A stretch of 5,826 nucleotides of DNA, taken from an uncultured Actinomycetes bacterium (GTDB taxonomy: Bacteria; Actinomycetota; Actinomycetes; Nanopelagicales; Nanopelagicaceae). The stretch lies in contig CALMJB010000011.1 in assembly GCA_937864205.1 (NCBI GenBank), forward strand, positions 1-5,826. Direction: 5' to 3'. This document shows positions 1 through 4,875 of this stretch, one piece after another (positions within the stretch are counted from its first letter, which is position 1; every line of letters starts with the position of its first letter). Both the position numbers and the translations under genes were made by a program. The notes under the pieces were generated by a model, which was not told where the DNA came from, made no database searches, and saw nothing but the letters and a program-made list of their open reading frames with translations.

Positions 1-362
1 TCACCTTGTTCAGCTTCTGCTAAATAAGATTCGCCTTGCACCAAAGTTCCACGTGTAGCACCCACTCTGAATCGGACACCTTTTGTTACTGGAAAACTGA
101 AGCCACTGCTTCCGCCTCTGTATCTAGATGGAGTACGAGCCGGAATTCGAATACGACCGACTCCGGTCCAAATTGTTAATTCGCCATCTTTGCGCATTAA
201 TGAGTCATCTGCGGCATCTTTGCCCTTGGCTAAAAGATTTAAGGCATCAAGACATTTCTTAAATATTTCAGCATCTCTGCGCCATTCATCATGTTCAAAG
301 TTATAAGCGGCCAAATCAGATTTGTATTTTCGTCTGGCTTTAAAATCGTTCCAGAATCCCAT
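1..362 (-). CDS. Unrecognised protein, N-terminal part (3' end outside window)
   Basis: An open frame runs from ATG at 362 leftwards off the window edge with no stop, giving the first 120 residues. It begins MGFWNDFKARRKYKSDLAAY and is rich in charged residues for about 60 residues, plausibly helical (FKARRKYKSDLAAYNFEHDE, then DAEIFKKCLDALNLLAKGKD). A Gly/Arg-rich, beta-like part follows, with VGRIRIPARTPSRYRGGSSG and later RFRVGATRGTLVQGE. The start is well supported: AAGGTG sits 5 bases before the ATG, and the gene begins 21 bases after the kinase stop, so it is probably co-transcribed with the sugar genes. No signal peptide or membrane segment is seen. From memory, the last 40 residues resemble a stretch found in uncharacterised actinobacterial proteins just before a G-x-L-x-[IV]-T segment. 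That region is cut off here, so no function is assigned, and proximity to the transporter operon may be incidental. Confidence 0.8.
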   Translation of the reverse strand, partial: MGFWNDFKARRKYKSDLAAYNFEHDEWRRDAEIFKKCLDALNLLAKGKDAADDSLMRKDGELTIWTGVGRIRIPARTPSRYRGGSSGFSFPVTKGVRFRVGATRGTLVQGESYLAEAEQG

Positions 363-367
363 GGCTA

Positions 368-373
368 CACCTT
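368..373 (-). promoter_or_regulatory. Ribosome binding site of the leftmost partial gene
   Basis: The minus strand reads AAGGTG, then TAGCC, then ATG at 362. The 5-base spacing and match to AAGGAG fix the start of the partial gene. Confidence 0.6.
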
Positions 374-383
374 ATATTTGCAA

Positions 384-1016
384 TTAAATTTGAACGAAGA
401 AATCAGCTTTTTCAGCGAATTCACCAATTAAATCGGCATTGCGTTGATCAGTACCTTTTGCCCAATCCGTTGCATCTTTTAAAGATCGACCAAACGATTG
501 ATGGCGTTTAATCAATCGATCTAATCTAATTTCTTCAGGTAAATCAACGTACCAAGTCTCTGTGAAAAGTGACTTTAACTTTCCCCAAGGGTCAATTGAA
601 TTTAGAAGATAGTTTCCTTCCGTGATAACCAATTTATGTTTTGGTTTCACCACCCCGGCTGCTGCAAAAGATTCCTCTATTTCCCGGTAAAAAATTGGAA
701 AATATAGCTCGGAATCTTGATTTGTCTTTATTCGCTCTAGTAAAGATAGATAGCCAATAACATCAAAAGTATCGATTGCGCCTTTTCGATCCCGCCGTTT
801 CAGTTGATCTAATTGCTGATTACTTAAATGGAAACCATCCATCGGCACTACAACAGCAGTATCTTGCTCCAAATTTTCCATAATATGACCGGAAAGGGTG
901 GATTTTCCAGCTCCAGGTTTACCAACTATCGCGAGGATTATTCGATTTTGGTTATTTTTCAAAAGCGTATTTACACGATTTACAACTTGGTCCAGCCCTG
1001 AGATTACCTGCGGCAT
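384..1016 (-). CDS. P-loop sugar/nucleoside kinase-like protein, FrcK/uridine kinase type
   Basis: This 210-residue soluble protein belongs to the phosphoribulokinase/uridine kinase/pantothenate kinase-like P-loop group. A perfect Walker A, GKPGAGKST, lies at residues 32-40. It is followed by PMDGFHLSN at 58-66, where the Asp is likely the phosphoryl-acceptor-side acid, RKGAIDTFD at 77-85, a FYREIEESF segment near 109-117, the Walker B-like strand ITEGNYLL at 131-138, and an Arg-rich lid region (RLDRLIKRHQSFGRS) near 164-178. Length is normal for the family and no key motif is missing. The gene starts 21 bases after the epimerase stop with only a weak GAG-type ribosome site. Kinases of this type end the rhizobial fructose ABC locus as frcK, which matches the position here. 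By analogy it phosphorylates the imported or epimerised sugar in the cytoplasm. Family is confident; substrate is inference, and a nucleoside or other sugar remains possible. Confidence 0.85.
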   Translation of the reverse strand: MPQVISGLDQVVNRVNTLLKNNQNRIILAIVGKPGAGKSTLSGHIMENLEQDTAVVVPMDGFHLSNQQLDQLKRRDRKGAIDTFDVIGYLSLLERIKTNQDSELYFPIFYREIEESFAAAGVVKPKHKLVITEGNYLLNSIDPWGKLKSLFTETWYVDLPEEIRLDRLIKRHQSFGRSLKDATDWAKGTDQRNADLIGEFAEKADFFVQI

Positions 1017-1037
1017 ATTTTTCTCAGAATTTTGCTC

Positions 1038-1916
1038 TTATATTTTATGAGCGGTTTTAATTTTCTGCTCCATATACTCTCTAGAGCTAATTGCCATCGA
1101 TTTGTTATCAGTCCAAAGGTTTCGCCAAATTCCTAAGGTGCTAGATAAATCTGGATGAACTACTGCGGACGAGAAAGATTCGAAAGTGATCGTGCCCGTA
1201 AAACCAATTTGTGCCAATGCACCAAAGAAACTATCGAAATCTATATTCCCAGTTCCAAGTGGGCCACGATGGCTTGCGCCAACATGAACATAGCCAAGTT
1301 GTTTGCCGCATTTCTTGATTGGTCCAGCCAAGTCCTGCTCTTCGATATTCATATGATAAACATCAAGATGCACGACCACATTGTCCAAACCAATTCGTTT
1401 AATAATTTCTAACGCTTGATCAGCGGTATTAATTAAATTTGATTCATATCTATTCACTGGCTCGAGACCCAAGGTAATTCCATTTGTTTTTGCACGTTTT
1501 GCTAACCTGGTTAACGCACCAACTGCGTTATCAATCGCTTTTTGTGATGGTGGTAACTTATATTTTCCGAGCGCACTATAAATAACTCCACCAAGATAAT
1601 TCCCACCAAGTGCTGAAACCACATCTAAGGCTTCATTCAATCTCTTTTCGCCCCGTGCGACTATCTCTGAATCCTCATTATTTATGTCTGCATCAAATGA
1701 CAAACCTAGTGAACACGCACTTTTTATATTGTAATTCTTTAAGACCGAGAGGGTGTGTGGCACATCAATTGATTTTGGATCAAGCGCAGGAATTTCAATT
1801 AAACCATAACCGGTTTCAGCAGTGTTCTTGACTGCCTCTTCACATTCTGGCTTTGACCACCCGCCCACCCAAACAAGCGCGTGTACTCCAAGAAGATTTG
1901 GAAGTTGCTTTGACAT
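1038..1916 (-). CDS. Ketose 3-epimerase-like TIM-barrel enzyme (D-allulose/D-tagatose 3-epimerase family)
   Basis: This 292-residue cytoplasmic protein belongs to the xylose isomerase-like TIM-barrel superfamily. The closest fit is the metal-dependent D-tagatose/D-allulose/L-ribulose 3-epimerases, which interconvert free ketoses at C3. Expected metal ligands are all present: Glu152 (LEPVNRYE), Asp185 and adjacent substrate residue His188 (HLDVYHMN), His211 (YVHVGASHRG) and Glu246 (FESFSS). Glu158 and Arg217 match substrate-binding positions. As I recall the Agrobacterium enzyme numbering (150, 156, 183, 186, 209, 215, 244), every residue lines up with a constant offset of two. One oddity is Ala214, where relatives usually have Glu (HxGE). 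The C-terminal segment LGIWRNLWTD (261-270) is also family-typical. The gene starts one base after the ATPase stop, with GAGGA four bases before the ATG, so translation is likely coupled. Generic annotation would be sugar phosphate isomerase/epimerase; the exact substrate is not determined. Confidence 0.88.
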   Translation of the reverse strand: MSKQLPNLLGVHALVWVGGWSKPECEEAVKNTAETGYGLIEIPALDPKSIDVPHTLSVLKNYNIKSACSLGLSFDADINNEDSEIVARGEKRLNEALDVVSALGGNYLGGVIYSALGKYKLPPSQKAIDNAVGALTRLAKRAKTNGITLGLEPVNRYESNLINTADQALEIIKRIGLDNVVVHLDVYHMNIEEQDLAGPIKKCGKQLGYVHVGASHRGPLGTGNIDFDSFFGALAQIGFTGTITFESFSSAVVHPDLSSTLGIWRNLWTDNKSMAISSREYMEQKIKTAHKI

Positions 1917-1917
1917 T

Positions 1918-2673
1918 TTATCCTCGCTTTGCTGAACCAGTTATTAACGCAACTAATTCATCACCAGTTGTGTCTTTTGTTCTCATCCCTGCAATCACAT
2001 CTCCTTGACGCATTACGAAAATATGATCAGAAAGTCTCAGTACTTGTTCAAAATTATGACTAATTAACAAGATAGCTAATCCTTGTGCTTTCATTTTCTT
2101 GATTAACTCTTCCACTTTCATGGTTTCCCGAGCACCGAGCGCTGCAGTTGGTTCGTCCATAATTACAACCTTGGAGCCCCAGCCCACCGCTCGACAAATT
2201 GCCACCGCTTGACGTTGACCACCGGATAATCCTCTGGTTCTTGAACGCACCGAAGGGATGTAGACATCTAGTTTCTTAAGCATTGCTTCAGATTCTTCCC
2301 GCATCTTTGCCCGATTTAGAATCTTCACAACTCCGAGGTTTTTCGTAATCTCTCGATTTAAAAATAAGTTTTGCCAAATAGTTAAATCTTCAACCAAACT
2401 CAAATTTTGATAAACCGTTTCAATTCCTGCCACACGAGCAGATTCGGGTGAATCAAAAGTTACACTCTCGCCATTAATTCTAATTTCACCTTCGTCTGGT
2501 TGATAAACACCCGCGATGCATTTAATTAAAGTCGTTTTTCCAGCACCATTGTCGCCAACAATTGCGGTAACTTCTCCTGGTCGAGCAGAAATAGTTGCGC
2601 CTTTTAATGCATTTACATTTCCGAATGATTTTTTAACAGCATTACATTCGATTGCGAGTGAAGTTGTACTCAT
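1918..2673 (-). CDS. Sugar ABC transporter ATP-binding protein, single-domain (FrcA-like)
   Basis: This 251-residue cytoplasmic ATPase powers sugar import with the adjacent permease. It has Walker A GDNGAGKTT (40-48), Q-loop Gln89 (TVYQNLSL), the ABC signature LSGGQRQAV (149-157), Walker B VVIMDEPTAAL (169-179) and switch His206 (LLISHNFEQ). All catalytic motifs are intact. The protein has only one nucleotide-binding domain, whereas the classical ribose/arabinose/galactose ATPases (RbsA, AraG, MglA) are fused double domains of about 500 residues. A homodimer is therefore expected, as in the fructose transporter FrcA. Its start codon overlaps the permease stop (ATGA, 4 bases), with AAGGAA six bases upstream inside the permease gene. 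This implies translational coupling and matched subunit amounts. The ABC ATPase call is secure, as is assignment to the sugar (CUT2) class given its neighbours. Confidence 0.95.
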   Translation of the reverse strand: MSTTSLAIECNAVKKSFGNVNALKGATISARPGEVTAIVGDNGAGKTTLIKCIAGVYQPDEGEIRINGESVTFDSPESARVAGIETVYQNLSLVEDLTIWQNLFLNREITKNLGVVKILNRAKMREESEAMLKKLDVYIPSVRSRTRGLSGGQRQAVAICRAVGWGSKVVIMDEPTAALGARETMKVEELIKKMKAQGLAILLISHNFEQVLRLSDHIFVMRQGDVIAGMRTKDTTGDELVALITGSAKRG

Positions 2674-3668
2674 CGAACGTTCCTTACTAATGATGCAGAG
2701 AGAATTACCACGATACCAACCGAAATATATTGATAATAAGAGGCAACGCCAATAATCGTAAGGCCATTGGAAAGGGCTTGTAACAACAAAGTCGCAACAA
2801 ACGGGCCAAATATGGTGGCACGGCCTCCAAACAAACTGACTCCACCAAGCACAACGGCAGCGACGCTATTTAAAAGAATTGCAGTATTTGCAGCTGGTTC
2901 AGCCGCGCCAATTCGCGCAATCGCTAAAGTTGCAGCAAATCCTGCCAATAAACCGGAAATTCCATAAACCGCCACTTTGATTCTGACAATCGAAACACCC
3001 ATTGCTCGGGCTGAATCTGGATCGCCACCCACTGCTAACAGGTGAACGCCAAAGCGGGTATGGAAAAGTAAAAAATGTGAAAAAACCACTATTGCGAAGG
3101 CGATATACATTAAGTACGGCACGCCAAATTTTTCATTGATAGCAACATTTGCTAATCCACTATTAATAATCTGCACAGGTCGGCCATTGCTAAGCACTAG
3201 TGCAGTTCCTGCGGCAATACTTAACATTCCAAGCGTGACTATAAAGTCATTAATTTTTCTAACCGAAATTATTAATCCATTGATAATGCCGGCAATCATT
3301 CCAGCCAACATGCCGCCAAGCATGCAGACCCAAACTGGAAGTTCTTTTGTGAAACAAATTCCAAAAATTACTGCACCCAATGTCAGAATTGAACTAACTG
3401 ACAAATCAATTCCGGCGGTGGCCACTGTGAAAGTCTGACCAACTACGATGATTGCCGGAATTGCCGACGCAACCAAAATATTATTTAAATTGTAAATAGA
3501 TAAGAATGCGCTCGGGTTTATCGCTCCAAAAACAACGATTACAAGTAAAAACGCAACTACGACTAACCAGTCGGACCAGAAATAAGGGTCGCGAAGTCTT
3601 TGCTTAAAAGAAAGTTTGGAGTCCGCCCCCGGTTTGGAGGCGGACCCTGGATTACTTTTAGTATCCAT
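2670..3668 (-). CDS. Sugar ABC transporter permease (RbsC/FrcC family)
   Basis: This 332-residue polytopic membrane protein belongs to the branched-chain amino acid/ribose permease family. The first 33 residues are a polar cytoplasmic tail. Hydrophobic segments follow at about 34-51, 65-85, 92-107, 112-135, 141-160, 185-202, 229-252, 263-281, 285-306 and 311-328. Family hallmarks are GIDLSVSS (86-93), DFIVTLGML (141-149), GGDPDSARAMGVSI (214-227, the cytoplasmic loop that contacts the ATPase) and VVLGGVSLFGGRATIFGP (272-289). Length is typical. The ATG at 3668 lies 27 bases after the binding-protein stop and lacks a convincing ribosome site; no alternative start codon in the N-terminal tail is better. 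A strong hairpin occupies codons 7 to 17. Its last codons overlap the ATPase start by 4 bases. It is presumed to import the ligand of the upstream binding protein. Confidence 0.95.
   Translation of the reverse strand: MDTKSNPGSASKPGADSKLSFKQRLRDPYFWSDWLVVVAFLLVIVVFGAINPSAFLSIYNLNNILVASAIPAIIVVGQTFTVATAGIDLSVSSILTLGAVIFGICFTKELPVWVCMLGGMLAGMIAGIINGLIISVRKINDFIVTLGMLSIAAGTALVLSNGRPVQIINSGLANVAINEKFGVPYLMYIAFAIVVFSHFLLFHTRFGVHLLAVGGDPDSARAMGVSIVRIKVAVYGISGLLAGFAATLAIARIGAAEPAANTAILLNSVAAVVLGGVSLFGGRATIFGPFVATLLLQALSNGLTIIGVASYYQYISVGIVVILSASLVRNVR
2680..2685 (-). promoter_or_regulatory. Ribosome binding site of the ABC ATPase gene, inside the permease gene
   Basis: The minus strand reads AAGGAA, then CGTTCG, then the ATG of the ATPase, which overlaps the permease TGA. 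The match and six-base spacing support this start and coupled translation. Confidence 0.6.
3619..3647 (-). promoter_or_regulatory. Strong GC-rich hairpin inside the 5' end of the permease gene
   Basis: On the minus strand GTCCGCCTCC (3645-3636) pairs with GGGGGCGGAC (3630-3621) around a five-base loop AAACC. There are ten contiguous pairs, one of them a G-U. A further G-U and G-C pair extend it outward to twelve. It begins 21 bases after the A of the permease ATG. A pyrimidine/U-rich stretch, CTTTCTTTT, follows about eight bases after the stem. The GC-rich block stands out in an otherwise AT-rich region. It encodes only the polar N-terminal tail of the permease, so protein constraint does not obviously explain it. 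Possible roles are protecting the 3' end of the upstream binding-protein message, partial termination, or lowering permease translation. The pairing is seen directly; the role is inference. Confidence 0.6.
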
Positions 3669-3695
3669 TAACTAAATGAGTATCTTGAGAAACTT

Positions 3696-4736
3696 TTATT
3701 TCTTGATCAATTTCTCATATGGATTGTCATAAGTTCCTGGTGGCAATTGGTTCGGGAAATAACCGCGTGAGCTGTTATTTGCCAATGCCTTATCGATGTT
3801 TGAGCTATCGATAATGTAATAAGGAGTGATTGTCTTCTCTGGCACCTTGCCGCCTTGAGCAGCGATGATGCAAGCCTGAACACCCATTTGTCCCATTACA
3901 TATGGATACTGTGAAATTGTTGCGGAGATTTTTCCGCTCTTTACCAATGTCAAAGCATCAGCAATACCATCAACACCGTAAATCTTCTTGGTGCCGATAT
4001 TTGTTGCCTTGCTGATTCCTTGTGCCATTTGGTCGTTAGCAGCGAAGAACGCAGCGATGCTTGGGTTAGCTAGCAACATTGCATTGGCTTTATCCAACGC
4101 CTTTGTTGTATCCCAATCAGCATTTTCTGGTCCTACGAATTTGACGGTTGGATCAGCGGCTAATGCGCCTTTCTTGAAACCATCAATACGTGCTGCGCTG
4201 GTTACGTTTCCAGCTAAGCCTGCGATCAAACCGATTGTCTTACCGGTTCCGATTTTGGCGATCATGTCTTTTCCGCCAGCTTCACCTGCTGCGAAATTAT
4301 CTGTACCTGCGAATGAAGTGACCTTTCCACCTGCTGCAGCCAAAGAGGTTGCATCAATTGGAGAATCAATATTGATAACGGTCTTCTTCTTCTTGGTGAT
4401 CTTTCCAACTGCTTGTGACAAGTTGTTGGAAGAAATTGGAATCACGATATAGCAGTCATAATTTTGACCAGCTAGTGAATCCAACTTGTTTGCTTGACCT
4501 ACATCATCGTTAAGGCCTGGAGCTGCTTGCACATTTGCTCTGATGCCATACTTCAATGCGGTCTCTTCGATACCTTCTTTAATGCCGATAAAGAATGGGT
4601 TATCCAATCCCTTAACGACGGCAGCGATCTTTACATCTTTTGCCTTCTTTTTTGCTGCTGCTTGACCTGGCAAAACACTGCTAACAGTCAATGCGGCAAC
4701 AGCCAAAAGAATTACGGCTGAAGATTTACGCTTCAT
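3696..4736 (-). CDS. Sugar ABC transporter substrate-binding protein (RbsB/FrcB-like, type 1 periplasmic-binding fold)
   Basis: This 346-residue exported protein captures the sugar for the downstream permease. It has a classic signal peptide: KRK at the N-terminus, a hydrophobic core from about 6 to 22, and a likely AxA cleavage around residues 26-28 (GQAAA). The lipobox cysteine is absent. The mature part shows the hallmarks of the ribose-binding protein family: NPFF (46-49), INIDSP (121-126), GTDNFAAGEAGG (144-155), Arg183 in ARIDGFKKG, the ADWDTTKALD segment (206-215), FAANDQMAQG (231-240), GVDGIADA (254-261) and Gln276 in SQYPYVMGQMG. These pocket positions are conserved in type, so it should bind a pyranose/furanose sugar or a related polyol. 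AGGAAGGA lies 11 bases before the ATG. Being first in the transporter unit with the best ribosome site, it is probably the most highly expressed gene here. The precise ligand is unknown; ribose, fructose, allulose and inositol are all compatible. Confidence 0.93.
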   Translation of the reverse strand: MKRKSSAVILLAVAALTVSSVLPGQAAAKKKAKDVKIAAVVKGLDNPFFIGIKEGIEETALKYGIRANVQAAPGLNDDVGQANKLDSLAGQNYDCYIVIPISSNNLSQAVGKITKKKKTVINIDSPIDATSLAAAGGKVTSFAGTDNFAAGEAGGKDMIAKIGTGKTIGLIAGLAGNVTSAARIDGFKKGALAADPTVKFVGPENADWDTTKALDKANAMLLANPSIAAFFAANDQMAQGISKATNIGTKKIYGVDGIADALTLVKSGKISATISQYPYVMGQMGVQACIIAAQGGKVPEKTITPYYIIDSSNIDKALANNSSRGYFPNQLPPGTYDNPYEKLIKK

Positions 4737-4747
4737 CTATATTTATT

Positions 4748-4755
4748 TCCTTCCT
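4748..4755 (-). promoter_or_regulatory. Ribosome binding site of the binding-protein gene
   Basis: The minus strand reads AGGAAGGA followed by 11 bases and the ATG at 4736. It partly overlaps a perfect ten-base palindrome, TTCCTAGGAA (4751-4760). This is the strongest purine-rich ribosome site among the transporter genes. Confidence 0.65.
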
Positions 4756-4767
4756 AGGAATAACGAG

Positions 4768-4784
4768 TTGGGAGGAAACCCCAA
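4768..4784 (-). other. Small inverted repeat in the leader of the binding-protein gene
   Basis: TTGGG and CCCAA are separated by seven bases (GTTTCCT on the minus strand). The five-pair stem would lie in the 5' untranslated leader, 32 to 48 bases before the ATG, if transcription starts at the proposed promoter. It is too short to name as a riboswitch or attenuator and could be chance. Confidence 0.3.
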
Positions 4785-4795
4785 ATCGGTGACTA

Positions 4796-4824
4796 AACCT
4801 ACCTATTTGACCAAAAATTGCCCA
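4796..4824 (-). promoter_or_regulatory. Candidate promoter for the transporter operon
   Basis: Within the 139-base spacer, the minus strand carries TGGGCA (4824-4819, four of six matches to TTGACA), a 17-base spacer, then TAGGTT (4801-4796), which fits the loose actinobacterial TAnnnT pattern. The predicted start near 4789 would leave a leader of roughly 50 bases. Both boxes are weak. An AT-rich TATAAA at about 4846-4851 is an alternative -10 element but has no good partner. Position is the main support. Confidence 0.3.
4806..4815. promoter_or_regulatory. Candidate operator palindrome in the promoter spacer
   Basis: The plus strand TTTGACCAAA is an inverted repeat of TTTG and CAAA around a two-base centre. 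It lies between the proposed -35 and -10 boxes, where a repressor would block transcription. No regulator gene is in the window and ten bases is short, so this is only a suggestion. Confidence 0.25.
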
Positions 4825-4875
4825 TTCCTAACAGATAACAAATACTTTATAAATAGAGATTAATTGGGAGTGAAT

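Noticed and set aside
1274..1277. Loss of function of the epimerase from the HVGASHRG change.
   Set aside because: All metal ligands and other substrate residues are intact and the frame is unbroken, so this is treated as a possible specificity change and not a pseudogene.
1918..2673. ATPase as a truncated half of a double-domain RbsA-type protein.
   Set aside because: It has a full motif set, normal ends and operon-coupled start, and single-domain ATPases are known in FrcA-type systems, so it appears complete.
3680..3706. AGAAA/TTTCT stem around the binding-protein stop, a possible terminator before the permease.
   Set aside because: Five A-T-rich pairs with no U-tract; the permease follows closely, so read-through is expected.
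3988..4452. Plus-strand open frame of 154 codons opposite the binding-protein gene, plus shorter ones at 1155-1412, 1610-1831, 2516-2755, 2767-2967, 3136-3438 and 4494-4721.
   Set aside because: All lie fully or almost fully antisense to genes with strong family motifs, show no recognisable domains of their own, and mirror the composition of the opposite gene.
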